This document shows, piece after piece, positions 35,168 to 44,541 of a stretch of DNA of 64,000 nucleotides. This DNA is from Anaerostipes caccae L1-92 (lineage in GTDB: Bacteria > Bacillota > Clostridia > Lachnospirales > Lachnospiraceae). The notes under the pieces are model-generated. The model made no database searches, was not told the DNA's origin, and worked only from the letters and a program-made list of their open reading frames with translations. The stretch lies in the NCBI RefSeq assembly GCF_014467075.1, contig NZ_AP023027.1:891001-955000 (forward strand). Reading direction: 5' to 3'. The translations under genes and the position numbers were made by a program. How positions within the stretch are numbered: position 1 is the first letter of the stretch; each line of letters opens with the position of its first letter.

Positions 35168-36547
35168 ATGGAAACGAATAACAGCAGGGAGAAGGTACCG
35201 GGCAGAGTGAAGTATACGTTTGCTTTCGGGGCACTGGGGAAAGACTTAATCTACGGAATGATCGCAACATTCTCGATGATTTACTTTACTGATATCCTCA
35301 AAGTATCGCCGGCATTTATCGGTATCGTATTTTTTGCGGCAAAATTGTGGGACGCGTTCAATGACTTGTTTATGGGCATGATCGTAGACAATACGAGATC
35401 CAGATGGGGAAAATTTGTTCCCTGGCTGGTAATCGGAACACTGATCAATTCTGTAGTGTTCGTTATACTGTTTACAGACTTTCATTTATCAGGAAATGCA
35501 CTCTGTGTGTTTGTCGCAGTCATCTATGTGGCCTGGGGAATGACCTACACGATCATGGATATCCCGTATTGGTCCATCATTCCCAACCTGACATCCGATC
35601 CGAGGGAGAGGGAAGTGGTTTCCGTCCTTCCGCGTATTTTTGCCAGTCTGGGACAATCTCTGATCATTGCCGGTTTCGGGGTGCAGATCATCGGAGCTCT
35701 GGGAGGAGGCTATATCGGTTATCACAGATTTGCCATGTTTATAGCCGGAATGTTTATCTTTACAATCGGAGTCGCCGTATTTAACTTAAAACTAAAAGAT
35801 GACGGGAATGTGCCGTCAGAAAAAATTTCTTTTAAAGGTGTATTCTCCATTATCAGACAGAATGACCAGCTGCAGTCGGCAGTGGGGCTGATCCTGCTGT
35901 ACAATGTAGGCATTCAGTTTATTATGGGAGTGGCAGTTTACTATTTTACTTATGTATGCGGCAACGCAGGGATGCTTTCTGCATTTATGATCAGCGCATC
36001 CATTGCGGAAGTGGTGGGACTCATCATCTTTCCGAAAGTAGCGGCAAGGCTGTCCAGAAAGGTATCTTTCCTGCTGGCCTGTACTCTTCCGTTTGTGGGA
36101 TTGGCTCTTCTCCTTGCGGTGGGATTTGTTTATCCCGAGAATATCGTGCTCACAGCCATATCAGGAATCATTGTAAAGACAGGAACCGGCCTGGAACTTG
36201 GCTGTGCCACTGTATTTTTATCCGACGTAGTGGACTACGGAGAATATAAGCTGGGTACAAGAAATGAGTCGGTAGTCTTCTCTTTACAGACACTGATCGT
36301 GAAATTTACAGCTGCACTGACCTCGTTGTTTATAGGATTTGCACTGCAGCAGACGGGATACATACCAAACAGCCCGGACCAGAGTATGCTGACCATGAAT
36401 TCCATACGGGTGCTGATGTGTGCCGTGCCTGCACTTTCTATGCTCACTGCATATGTCATTTATAAAAAAGCATATAAGCTCAGCGACAGTTTTATGAAAC
36501 AAGTGATTGAAACAATACAGGAAAGGAGATTTAACGCAGAAGCCTGA
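35168..36547 (+). CDS. GPH-family galactoside/sugar:cation symporter
   Basis: 459-aa twelve-helix MFS transporter of the glycoside-pentoside-hexuronide family (MelB/LacS relatives). Motifs: YGMIATFSMIYFTDILK, KLWDAFNDLFMGMIVDNT with the cation-site Asp residues, SRWGKFVPW, and DIPYWSIIPNL. No C-terminal EIIA domain, so not a full LacS. Heading a Leloir operon, it most likely imports galactose or a galactoside; no beta-galactosidase is in the window. Confidence 0.9.
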   Translation: METNNSREKVPGRVKYTFAFGALGKDLIYGMIATFSMIYFTDILKVSPAFIGIVFFAAKLWDAFNDLFMGMIVDNTRSRWGKFVPWLVIGTLINSVVFVILFTDFHLSGNALCVFVAVIYVAWGMTYTIMDIPYWSIIPNLTSDPREREVVSVLPRIFASLGQSLIIAGFGVQIIGALGGGYIGYHRFAMFIAGMFIFTIGVAVFNLKLKDDGNVPSEKISFKGVFSIIRQNDQLQSAVGLILLYNVGIQFIMGVAVYYFTYVCGNAGMLSAFMISASIAEVVGLIIFPKVAARLSRKVSFLLACTLPFVGLALLLAVGFVYPENIVLTAISGIIVKTGTGLELGCATVFLSDVVDYGEYKLGTRNESVVFSLQTLIVKFTAALTSLFIGFALQQTGYIPNSPDQSMLTMNSIRVLMCAVPALSMLTAYVIYKKAYKLSDSFMKQVIETIQERRFNAEA

Positions 36548-36567
36548 CATTCTGCGGAGGTGGAAAG

Positions 36568-37848
36568 ATGAAAGATACAAGTGTGCTGATGAACGAATTT
36601 AAAGAAGGAATTTATGAGAGTCTGTTAAAAGATATTTATGTAGATGACAGTGTGCTGGAATATCAGAAAGAAAGATATATAAAAGCACTGAATCAGTATG
36701 AAGAAATATTCGGGAAAGAAGAAGTGGAGATCTATTCCGCACCGGGACGGAGTGAAGTGGGAGGCAATCATACGGACCATCAATATGGCAAGGTTCTTGC
36801 AACATCTATTAATCTGGATGCCATTGCAGTGACTGCCAGGACAGGAGATGAGAAGATCACGGTAGTTTCTGACGGATATGAGCGCATGGAAATAGGTTTG
36901 AATGACCTGCTTGCCAGAGAGGATGAAAGAGAAACCTCGCTGGCACTGATCAGAGGTGTTGCCGCCAGACTGAAACAGAAAGGATATAAGATCGGGGGCT
37001 TCCGGGCATATATTACCAGTGACGTACTCATCGGCGCAGGGATGTCATCATCCGCCGCCTATGAAACTCTGATCGGCACCATTTTATCCGGACTGTACAA
37101 TGAGATGAAACTGGATCCGGTATTTTTAGCCCAGGCAGGCCAGTATGCGGAAAATGAATATTTTGGAAAGCCGTGCGGTCTGATGGATCAGATGGCGTCC
37201 TCTGTGGGAGGAATGATCTATATTGATTTTGAAAATCCGGAGGAGCCGGAAGTAAGGCAGGTAAACGTTGACTTTGAAGGCTTCGGGCACAGTCTCTGCA
37301 TTGTGGACACGAGAGGGTCCCACGCGGATCTGACAGAGGACTATGCCATGATTCCGTCTGAAATGAAGCAGGTAGCCCATTATTTTGAAGAAGATGTACT
37401 GCGGAAAGTAGACAAGACCGACTTTTATCTGAACATACCCGCTATCCGTGAAATTCTTGGAGACCGTGCAGTGCTCCGAGCCATGCACTTGTTTGAGGAA
37501 AACAAGAGGGTGGAAGAAGAGGTGGAGGCTCTGGAACAGGGGAAATTCGAGGTCTTCAAAAAGCTGGTGAAGGATTCCGGAGATTCCTCTTTTAAGTATT
37601 TGCAAAACGTCTATTCCAATCACCAGGTAAACAATCAGAGCGTTTCCATCGGCCTTGCGGTCAGTGATGTGATACTGAAAGACCGGGGCGTGAGCCGTGT
37701 CCACGGGGGAGGTTTTGCGGGAACCATTCAGGCCTTTGTACCGGATGAGATCGTTCCGCTTTATCAGAAAACCATGGACAGTGTATTTGGAGAAGAAGCG
37801 TGCCATATTTTGAAAGTCCGCAAATACGGCGGAATGAAAGTTTTATAG
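36568..37848 (+). CDS. galK: Galactokinase
   Basis: 426-aa GHMP kinase phosphorylating galactose at C1. Signature APGRSEVGGNHTDHQ contains the sugar-binding motif; the ATP loop is GAGMSSSAAYE; motif 3 is VHGGGFAGTIQAF. Slightly longer than E. coli GalK, as usual in this group. GGAGG before ATG, 20 bases after the transporter. Confidence 0.96.
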   Translation: MKDTSVLMNEFKEGIYESLLKDIYVDDSVLEYQKERYIKALNQYEEIFGKEEVEIYSAPGRSEVGGNHTDHQYGKVLATSINLDAIAVTARTGDEKITVVSDGYERMEIGLNDLLAREDERETSLALIRGVAARLKQKGYKIGGFRAYITSDVLIGAGMSSSAAYETLIGTILSGLYNEMKLDPVFLAQAGQYAENEYFGKPCGLMDQMASSVGGMIYIDFENPEEPEVRQVNVDFEGFGHSLCIVDTRGSHADLTEDYAMIPSEMKQVAHYFEEDVLRKVDKTDFYLNIPAIREILGDRAVLRAMHLFEENKRVEEEVEALEQGKFEVFKKLVKDSGDSSFKYLQNVYSNHQVNNQSVSIGLAVSDVILKDRGVSRVHGGGFAGTIQAFVPDEIVPLYQKTMDSVFGEEACHILKVRKYGGMKVL

Positions 37849-37857
37849 GGAGACAGG

Positions 37858-38886
37858 ATGATGGCAGAAGTGAAAGTGATCGAACAAAGACAAGACGGAA
37901 TTGACATCATAGAGATGAAGAATCAGGGACTGACAGTCAGAGTTACAAATCTCGGGTGCCACATTCTTTCGGTCTGGATGAAAGACAGCAAAGGAAATAC
38001 AGATGATGTTGTTCTTGGACTGGAACATATAGAGGACTATAGAAAAGATGAGAAATATATCGGAGGAATTCTGGGACGGGCAGCGAACCGGATCAAAGAC
38101 GGAAAGTTTACCCTTGGGGGACAGGAGTATCATCTCGCGGCAAACAACGGGCCGAACCATCTCCACGGAGGTACGGAAGGATTCGATAAGAAGGTTTGGG
38201 ACTATGAGATTAGGGATGACAAAGTAATCTTCTGCTATCTGTCTCAAGATATGGAAGAAGGGTATCCGGGGAACCTGAGGATCCATGTCTCCTATGAACT
38301 GACAGGAAATACACTGACTATGATATATTACGGGACAACCGACAAAGATACAATTGTGAATTTGGCTAACCATACATATTTCAATCTGTCCGGCAGGAGA
38401 GAAAAGATTTATGATCATAAACTCAGGATAAAGGCATCCCGGATTGCCTGTGTTGATAAGGACGGCTGTGCCACTGGTGAAAAACTCAATGTGGCCGGTA
38501 CTCCGTTTGACTTCAGAAAGTTCCGCAGAATCGGAGAACGTATTAATGATGAGCATGAACAGCTTGCATTTGCGGGAGGATACGATCACCCTTATATTTT
38601 AAGCGATCAGACAGAACAGATTACGCTGCTTCATGAAGAGACAGGAAGAAAACTGACAGTTTCCACAAATCTTCCGACGGTACAGCTTTACACGTCGAAC
38701 TTTCTGGAAGGAGGATTTCCCGGAAAAGGAGGGAGAGCAAATGAAAACAGAGACGGTGTCTGTCTTGAAACCCAGTTTATGCCGAATGCTGTCAACCTTG
38801 AGGAGAAGCAGCAGGTGATTCTAAGAAAAGAAGACAGATATGCAGTGTTTACCGCTTTTAAATTCGAGGTGCAGGAAAATGATTGA
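37858..38886 (+). CDS. galM: Aldose 1-epimerase (galactose mutarotase)
   Basis: 342-aa enzyme interconverting alpha and beta galactose. Active-site residues visible: GRAANRIKDGKF, NNGPNHLHGG with one His, LANHTYFNLSG with the second His, YDHPYIL and C-terminal VCLETQFMPNAVN with the catalytic Glu. ATG at 37858, with a second ATG next to it. Its end overlaps galT by 8 bases. Confidence 0.95.
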   Translation: MMAEVKVIEQRQDGIDIIEMKNQGLTVRVTNLGCHILSVWMKDSKGNTDDVVLGLEHIEDYRKDEKYIGGILGRAANRIKDGKFTLGGQEYHLAANNGPNHLHGGTEGFDKKVWDYEIRDDKVIFCYLSQDMEEGYPGNLRIHVSYELTGNTLTMIYYGTTDKDTIVNLANHTYFNLSGRREKIYDHKLRIKASRIACVDKDGCATGEKLNVAGTPFDFRKFRRIGERINDEHEQLAFAGGYDHPYILSDQTEQITLLHEETGRKLTVSTNLPTVQLYTSNFLEGGFPGKGGRANENRDGVCLETQFMPNAVNLEEKQQVILRKEDRYAVFTAFKFEVQEND

Positions 38887-40381
38887 TGTATATATTGCAA
38901 AATTAGTACAGTACGGGCTCAATAAACATCTGATCGAACCGGAGGACAAGATTTACACGGTCAATCAGTATCTGGAAATCTTTAAGCTGGATGATTATGA
39001 GGAACCCAAAGTCCCGGCAGGGGAGATTGATCTGGAAGAGATTTTGACAAAACTTACGGATGAGGCATATGACCGTTATATTATAAAGAGCAATGATGTC
39101 GTGACAAGAGATCTGTTTGACACAAAGCTCATGGGTGTTTTGGTGCCGAGGCCTAGCCGGGTGATACAGAATTTCCGGGAGAAGTATGAGAAGAGTCCGG
39201 AAGCAGCGACCGAATTTTTCTATAAGTTCAGTCAGGATACAGACTATATCCGCAGATACCGTGTGAAGAAGGACTGGAAGTGGACAGCAGACAGTCCGTA
39301 CGGAACCATTGATATTACCGTGAATCTTTCAAAGCCGGAAAAGGACCCGAAGGCCATTGCCGCGGCAAAGAACGCGGCGCAGAGCCGTTATCCAAAGTGC
39401 CAGCTGTGCATGGAAAACGAAGGGTATGCAGGGCGCATGAATCACCCGGCGAGACAGAATCACAGAGTCATTCCGGTTACGGTCAACGGCAGCAGATGGG
39501 GGTTCCAGTATTCACCGTATGTTTATTACAACGAGCACTGTATCGTATTTAACGGAGAGCATGTGCCTATGAAGATTGACCGGACGGCGTTTGTGAAACT
39601 GTTTGATTTTGTCAGACAGTTTCCTCACTACTTCCTCGGCTCCAATGCAGACCTTCCGATCGTGGGAGGGTCCATTCTGTCACACGACCATTTCCAGGGC
39701 GGACATTATCAGTTTGCCATGGCAGATGCGAAGGTCGAAAAACACTATACAGTGAAGGGATTTGAGGATGTGGAGACGGGAATCTTGAACTGGCCGCTGT
39801 CAGTGCTCCGAATCCGGTCAAAGGACGAGAACCGGCTGATCGATATGGCGGATCATATCCTTAATGTTTGGAGAAACTACAGTGACGAGAATGCCCATAT
39901 TTATGCACAGACCGGCGGGGAACCGCACAATACGATCACTCCGATCGCCAGGAAGACCGGGGAGACCTATGAGCTGGATCTTACTCTGAGAAATAATATA
40001 ACGACTGCAGAACATCCTCTGGGGCTGTTTCATCCCCACGAGCAATATCACCATATTAAGAAAGAAAATATCGGACTGATCGAAGTCATGGGTCTTGCGG
40101 TGCTGCCTTCCAGATTAAAAAATGAAATGGAACTTCTTGCGGACTGCCTTGTAAAAGGGACTCCGATTGAAGAAGAGGAATCTTTGAGAAAGCATGTTGA
40201 CTGGGTGGAACAGTTTGTGCCAAAATATAAGGAGATCAACAAAGAGAATGTCATGGATATCCTGAAAGAAGAGATCGGACAGGTATTTGTAAAAGTCCTT
40301 GAGGACGCAGGTGTTTATAAATGTACCGAAAAGGGCAGGAAACAGTTTGAGAGATTCATTTCTACATTGGATCAGCAGTAA
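38879..40381 (+). CDS. galT: UDP-glucose--hexose-1-phosphate uridylyltransferase, class II
   Basis: 500-aa Firmicute-type GalT swapping UMP between UDP-glucose and galactose-1-phosphate. Motifs: YPKCQLCMENEGY, PYVYYNEHCIVF, GGSILSHDHFQGG with the active-site HxH, and GLFHPHEQYHHIKKENIG. Much longer than the E. coli class I enzyme, as expected. ATG 38879 has a GGTGCAGGAA stretch upstream and overlaps the galM stop; the 13 codons before it are rejected. Confidence 0.96.
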   Translation: MIDVYIAKLVQYGLNKHLIEPEDKIYTVNQYLEIFKLDDYEEPKVPAGEIDLEEILTKLTDEAYDRYIIKSNDVVTRDLFDTKLMGVLVPRPSRVIQNFREKYEKSPEAATEFFYKFSQDTDYIRRYRVKKDWKWTADSPYGTIDITVNLSKPEKDPKAIAAAKNAAQSRYPKCQLCMENEGYAGRMNHPARQNHRVIPVTVNGSRWGFQYSPYVYYNEHCIVFNGEHVPMKIDRTAFVKLFDFVRQFPHYFLGSNADLPIVGGSILSHDHFQGGHYQFAMADAKVEKHYTVKGFEDVETGILNWPLSVLRIRSKDENRLIDMADHILNVWRNYSDENAHIYAQTGGEPHNTITPIARKTGETYELDLTLRNNITTAEHPLGLFHPHEQYHHIKKENIGLIEVMGLAVLPSRLKNEMELLADCLVKGTPIEEEESLRKHVDWVEQFVPKYKEINKENVMDILKEEIGQVFVKVLEDAGVYKCTEKGRKQFERFISTLDQQ

Positions 40382-40398
40382 GAAAGGCGGAATGAAAT

Positions 40399-41394
40399 AT
40401 GAAGATTTTAGTATTAGGCGGAGCAGGCTACATTGGGTCCCATACGGTTTATGAATTGATTGATGCCGGAGAAGACGTTGTGATCATTGACAATCTGGAG
40501 ACCGGATACAAGGAAGCGGTTCACCCGAAGGCCAAATTCTATCAGGGGGATCTGAGAGACAGAGCATTTGTGGACAGCGTTCTGGACCAGGAGACCGGCA
40601 TCGATGCAGTCATCCACTTTGCGGCAAACTCACTCGTAGGTGAGAGTATGACGGATCCGCTGAAATATTATGATAACAATCTGTGCGGTACAAAGACCAT
40701 GCTGGAATCTATGGTGGCACACGGCATCGACAAGATTGTCTTTTCTTCTACGGCGGCGACCTATGGAGAACCGGAGAAGACTCCGATTCTCGAAACGGAC
40801 CGGACAGAGCCGACCAATACTTACGGCGAGACAAAGCTCTCTATGGAAAAGATGTTCAAATGGGTGGGCAGAGCACACGGACTCCGGTTTGTATCACTTC
40901 GCTATTTTAATGCATGCGGAGCCCATAAAAGCGGAGAGATCGGCGAGGCGCACAATCCGGAGACTCATCTGATCCCGCTGATCCTTCAGGTTCCAAACGG
41001 AAAAAGAGAAGCAATCAGTATTTTCGGAACCGATTATCCGACCAAAGACGGGACCTGTGTCAGAGATTATATTCATGTGACCGATCTTGCACAGGCTCAT
41101 ATCCTTGCGGTAAAATATCTGATGGAAGGAAATGAAAGTGATATCTTCAATCTCGGAAATGGAATTGGCTTTACGGTCAAAGAGGTGATCGAGACCGCAA
41201 AAGAGGTAACGCAAAAACCGATCAAAGCAGTGGAAGAGGGCCGGAGGGCCGGGGACCCTGCAGTGCTGATCGCATCCAGCGAGAAGGCAAAAAAAGTCCT
41301 TGGATGGAAGCCGGAGCATGCAGATCTCCATGAGATCATTGAGAGTGCATGGAGGTGGCACAGCACACATCCCGAAGGATATCAGAGCAAATAA
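40399..41394 (+). CDS. galE: UDP-glucose 4-epimerase
   Basis: 331-aa short-chain dehydrogenase-type epimerase. NAD motif GGAGYIGSHTVYEL, catalytic Ser-Thr in FSSTAATYGEPE, and the Tyr-Lys pair in TNTYGETKLSMEK, followed by LRYFNACGA. Closes the Leloir route: transporter, galK, galM, galT, galE. AAAGGCGG ribosome site. Confidence 0.97.
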   Translation: MKILVLGGAGYIGSHTVYELIDAGEDVVIIDNLETGYKEAVHPKAKFYQGDLRDRAFVDSVLDQETGIDAVIHFAANSLVGESMTDPLKYYDNNLCGTKTMLESMVAHGIDKIVFSSTAATYGEPEKTPILETDRTEPTNTYGETKLSMEKMFKWVGRAHGLRFVSLRYFNACGAHKSGEIGEAHNPETHLIPLILQVPNGKREAISIFGTDYPTKDGTCVRDYIHVTDLAQAHILAVKYLMEGNESDIFNLGNGIGFTVKEVIETAKEVTQKPIKAVEEGRRAGDPAVLIASSEKAKKVLGWKPEHADLHEIIESAWRWHSTHPEGYQSK

Positions 41395-41580
41395 TACGAG
41401 TAATATAATGTAAAAAATGGAACGGTCATCAGGAAATTAGAACGTATATCTGAATTTCCATAAATATGCTTGACGATGAAGCTGTATCGTTCTATACTGA
41501 CCACAAGCTCAGCAGAGACAACATCCTTAGAGAATGTAATCTCAGAATCTGCCGGAGCACAGACATATATTTTATAATGA
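41395..41580. other. Intergenic region without recognised gene
   Basis: Between galE and the two-component genes. It holds a 43-codon ORF (41466-41597) with no ribosome site that runs into the terminator; I see no homology or structure that supports a function. Confidence 0.5.
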
Positions 41581-41632
41581 AAAAGGAACAGCCATGATGC
41601 ATTTTTTATTGCACATGTCTGTTCTTTTTTGC
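41581..41632 (+). terminator. Terminator upstream of two-component genes
   Basis: AAAAGGAACAG-CATG pairs with CATG-CTGTTCTTTTTT around a T-rich loop; A run and T run on opposite sides make it bidirectional. A TATAAT at 41677-41682 after it may serve the response regulator. Confidence 0.85.
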
Positions 41633-41698
41633 ATTTGGAGCGGGAAAGGGGTAAAATATGATTATGTTTTACGTTTTATAATATAGAAAGGACTGAGG

Positions 41699-42415
41699 AT
41701 GGAAAGAACGTTAAAAATAGCAATCTGTGACGATGAACAGACTTACTTGGATATCTTGGAAGATGAATGTCTCCGGTTCCTGGAGGGCAGAAATCAAAAG
41801 GCACAAATCTTCTGTTTTCAAAGGGGAGAAGATCTGCTTTCTTCGGAGGATGAGTTTGATATCATCCTGCTCGACGTGGAACTGCAGCATATGGATGGAT
41901 TTTCTGTTGCGGAAGAGTGGAAGAACCGGCAGAGGCCCGGAAAAATCATTTTTATTACGAGCCATGATGAATGGGTCCAGAGAGCTTTTAAGGTTCAGGC
42001 ATTCAGGTATCTGTATAAAAGTGGAAGCGGACAGGATCTTTTGGAGGCGCTGGAAGACGCGCTCAAAGATATGAACGACAATGAAGGGATTGTACTGGAG
42101 GGAAAGGAGGAGAGCAGATTCGTTTACTTCCGGGAGATTCGATGGATCGAAGCTCTGGGCGATGAAATAGCGGTGTTTCTTGTGGGAGGGCATCTGATCG
42201 TGAGATTGTCTCTGAAAAAAATTGAGGGGTGTTTGGATGAGAGGTTTCAGCGGATCCACAAGGGATACATAATTAATTTCCAATTCGTAGAGCATTATTA
42301 CAAAGAACGGCTTGTGCTGTTCTGCGGAAAGGAATTTCAGATTTCCAAGAGGAAACAGAAGGAGGTCAAAAAACACTATTTTGAGTATATAACCAAATAT
42401 GCAAAAGTGATTTAA
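41699..42415 (+). CDS. LytTR-family response regulator (AgrA-like)
   Basis: 238-aa regulator. Receiver domain (about 1-120): IAICDDEQTYL with the acidic pocket and phospho-Asp in DIILLDVELQHMDG; then a LytTR DNA-binding domain (about 135-235) with FVYFREIRWIEALGDEIAVF (within 42117-42180), RIHKGYIINFQFVEHY. Such proteins bind direct repeats upstream of peptide-controlled promoters. The kinase gene follows after 36 bases. No agrB is in the window. Confidence 0.93.
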   Translation: MERTLKIAICDDEQTYLDILEDECLRFLEGRNQKAQIFCFQRGEDLLSSEDEFDIILLDVELQHMDGFSVAEEWKNRQRPGKIIFITSHDEWVQRAFKVQAFRYLYKSGSGQDLLEALEDALKDMNDNEGIVLEGKEESRFVYFREIRWIEALGDEIAVFLVGGHLIVRLSLKKIEGCLDERFQRIHKGYIINFQFVEHYYKERLVLFCGKEFQISKRKQKEVKKHYFEYITKYAKVI

Positions 42416-42451
42416 TGAACCCATATGGGAAATGGGCAGTGAGGGTGAAAA

Positions 42452-43714
42452 GTGAAAGGATTATATTGGGTGTATGTGTACGCCATTGAACTTTGGAAGA
42501 TGATCTTGATCATGAGGGGGATTTTAGGGATCGAACCGGTGCGGAAACGGCAGGTGCTGATGTTTCAGATTCCGGCAGTTTTGGGAGTGCTGGCAAGCTT
42601 TAAGTACCAGCTTCCCGTGAATATAGTTATTGTCCTGTTTATTATGTTGTCGGCATGGATTTATTTTAATAAGTTTTTTCTGTCAGTGTTTACCTGGCTC
42701 GGAATTTCGATCATGGATTTTCTGATCGGACTGTTTATTATTTTTTTCGCACAGATGGATTTTCAGACAGCTTATAACAGCAATCATTTCGCTGATGTGG
42801 AGGAGGTCTTCAGTTTTCTTCTGCTGATCGTTATCATTGCGGTACGGAAGAGGTTTGAAGTCAAGAAGATCCAGTATACATACAGTGATGTGGCACTGGG
42901 AGCCATGGTACTGGTTGGGGTGATCGCCTGTATCGGTCCCTTTCTGTCGGAAGGATTTCAGAACTGGACATCCATCGGTAAGAGGCTGGAGATCCTTCTT
43001 GGATTTCTTTTGATGCTGTTTGGAATCAGCAGTATTATATACCGGATCTGCAGAGTCAGGCAGGAGCAGGAACAGTTTGAACAGCAGATGCTGTGGAATG
43101 AACGTCTGTTAAACGAACAGAAAAAGTATTATGAACTGCTGCTTCAGAAGGAGGAGATGACCAAAAAGATCAGGCATGATATGAAAAGCCAGCTGGCATG
43201 TCTGAGCAGATTTCTGGAAAAAGAAGAGTATGACAATGCAAGGGAATATCTGGGCGAGCTGACCGGAGATATAAAGCGTTTGAATATTCTCATTTCTACC
43301 GGAAATGATGTGGTTGATATAGTGGTAAATGATATTGTCCAGAGCGAAAAGATTAAGATCAACTGGAAAGGAAAAATTCCGAGCAGGCTGAACATGACCA
43401 ATGCAGAGATCTGTATTTTGTTTTCCAATCTTCTCAAAAATGCTGCGGAAGCCGTCAGAGATATGGAAGACAAGACAGTCAGCGTCACGGTCAAGCTCAC
43501 CGGGCATCATTTGATTTTGGAGGAGAGCAACCGGACCATGAAGCCGGTGATCATAGAAGACGGCCGTCTCAAAACTACGAAGCATGACAAAGAAAAACAC
43601 GGCATTGGAAGCCGCAATATGATCGAAATCGCCGAAAAGTATAACGGGGATGTTTCCTTCCGGTGTGAGAATGGGATATTCTATGTAAAAATTATCCTTC
43701 TGGATACTATTTAA
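42452..43714 (+). CDS. GHKL sensor histidine kinase (AgrC-like)
   Basis: 420-aa kinase. About six N-terminal membrane helices (1-195), a dimerisation helix with the phospho-His in KIRHDMKSQL, and a GHKL ATPase domain with NLLKNAAEAVRD (N box) and HGIGSRNMIEIAEKYNG (G box). This is the architecture of kinases that sense small peptides. GTG start. The 10-codon peptide ORF lies 139 bases downstream with its own promoter. Confidence 0.92.
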   Translation: MKGLYWVYVYAIELWKMILIMRGILGIEPVRKRQVLMFQIPAVLGVLASFKYQLPVNIVIVLFIMLSAWIYFNKFFLSVFTWLGISIMDFLIGLFIIFFAQMDFQTAYNSNHFADVEEVFSFLLLIVIIAVRKRFEVKKIQYTYSDVALGAMVLVGVIACIGPFLSEGFQNWTSIGKRLEILLGFLLMLFGISSIIYRICRVRQEQEQFEQQMLWNERLLNEQKKYYELLLQKEEMTKKIRHDMKSQLACLSRFLEKEEYDNAREYLGELTGDIKRLNILISTGNDVVDIVVNDIVQSEKIKINWKGKIPSRLNMTNAEICILFSNLLKNAAEAVRDMEDKTVSVTVKLTGHHLILEESNRTMKPVIIEDGRLKTTKHDKEKHGIGSRNMIEIAEKYNGDVSFRCENGIFYVKIILLDTI

Positions 43715-43766
43715 TGGAAAAAAAGATGACGGTTATTCAAATATCAAGTCGTTCCCCGCGGGTATA

Positions 43767-43795
43767 TTGAAACAAGGAATAGGACCTTTTATAGT
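43767..43795 (+). promoter_or_regulatory. Promoter of 10-codon peptide ORF
   Basis: TTGAAA (43767-43772), exact 17-base spacer, TATAGT (43790-43795). It is 52 bases after the kinase stop and 57 before the small ATG. Confidence 0.65.
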
Positions 43796-43852
43796 GTGTA
43801 TTGTTACCGAGATAATTGTCGAAAGCAAAGCAGTATAAAGGGGGATAAAACA

Positions 43853-43885
43853 ATGACATGCATGAGATGGCCTTGGCCTTTCTAA
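43853..43885 (+). CDS. Putative 10-aa peptide MTCMRWPWPF
   Basis: Ten-codon ORF M-T-C-M-R-W-P-W-P-F. The ribosome site AAAGGGGG at 43837-43844 is eight bases from ATG, one of the strongest in the window, and a near-consensus promoter precedes it. No other gene lies between it and a terminator at 43969-44006, so the transcript would be about 190 nt. Cys plus a hydrophobic aromatic tail resembles the mature core of cyclic-thiolactone signals, but there is no AgrD leader or tail and no agrB nearby. It may be a leaderless signal for the adjacent kinase, a regulatory leader peptide, or chance. Not a recognised family. Confidence 0.5.
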   Translation: MTCMRWPWPF

Positions 43886-43968
43886 TCGTCATCTAGTCCG
43901 TTTGGAGGACTAATTACAAAGGATAAAGAATTAATATGAGGGTAGCCTTAAATTAAGAGACATAAAAC

Positions 43969-44006
43969 AAGAGGCATTTCTGAGAAGATCAGAGATGCCT
44001 CTTTTA
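43969..44006. terminator. Bidirectional terminator
   Basis: AAGAGGCATTTCTGA (43969-43983) pairs with TCAGAGATGCCTCTT (one mismatch), then TTTATT. It separates the peptide transcript from the convergent desulfoferrodoxin gene. A small TAGTCC/GGACTA hairpin lies upstream at about 43894-43912. Confidence 0.88.
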
Positions 44007-44018
44007 TTATGTCTGATT

Positions 44019-44387
44019 TTATGCTTTCCACAGTCCGTGGAGATTGCAGTATTCATATGCGGCAATCAATTCCTCACCGTCTGCCAGAAGGAATTCTGCC
44101 TCCGGTTTTTCACCCGGATTCAGATATTTTATCTGATGGCCGCGGCTGGTTTCAATGCAGATGAACATAATGTAGTGAGCCTCCATCATAGGATGTTCGG
44201 CTTCTCCGACCTTCACGCTGATCCTGCGGTCATCCGCTGAAATGACCGGGACGTGTTTTTCTGCTGCCCCGTCGGTAGTGCCTGGAACAAGCTCCGTCAT
44301 TTTCTGGCCGCAGCACATGACCGGTACTCCGCTGTCATTCAGCAAAGTCATGATGTTTTTGCAGTGTTCACAGATAAAAAATTTCAT
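44019..44387 (-). CDS. dfx: Desulfoferrodoxin (superoxide reductase)
   Basis: 122-aa iron protein reducing superoxide to peroxide in anaerobes. N-terminal desulforedoxin-like Fe(Cys)4 domain: C6, C9 (CEHC) and C25, C26 (MCCGQ). SOR centre: EKHVPVI, EHPMMEAHYI and C-terminal CNLHGLW supply the four His and one Cys. GGGAG ribosome site on the minus strand. It is a two-domain enzyme of usual length. Expression signals beyond the ribosome site are not evident. Confidence 0.95.
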   Translation of the reverse strand: MKFFICEHCKNIMTLLNDSGVPVMCCGQKMTELVPGTTDGAAEKHVPVISADDRRISVKVGEAEHPMMEAHYIMFICIETSRGHQIKYLNPGEKPEAEFLLADGEELIAAYEYCNLHGLWKA

Positions 44388-44541
44388 TTTAAGAACTCCC
44401 TTCTTTAAAACAACAACCCTGGTTACTGATTCTAATATATCAGACTATGCGTCATTTGTCTGTAGAATTTGGAAAAAATGAAGCAACTCTGTGACAAATT
44501 TCATATACTATCATTAGATGGCAGCAGAAAGGAGCGGTAAA

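Noticed and set aside
37126..37806. 226-codon minus-strand frame in galK
   Set aside because: Antisense shadow of an intact galactokinase.
38840..38878. N-terminal extension of galT
   Set aside because: Lies within galM and precedes the proper ATG; family alignment starts at the later Met.
41466..41597. 43-codon ORF MLDDEAVSFYTDH... between galE and the response regulator
   Set aside because: No Shine-Dalgarno and its end lies inside the terminator stem.
43729..43754. Possible LytTR direct repeats upstream of the peptide promoter
   Set aside because: The two GTT-centred motifs are 19 bases apart rather than the usual 21-22 and match the consensus weakly.
43936..43956. Six-codon ORF MRVALN after the 10-aa peptide
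   Set aside because: Ribosome site spacing of about 12 bases is poor and the peptide is too short to judge.
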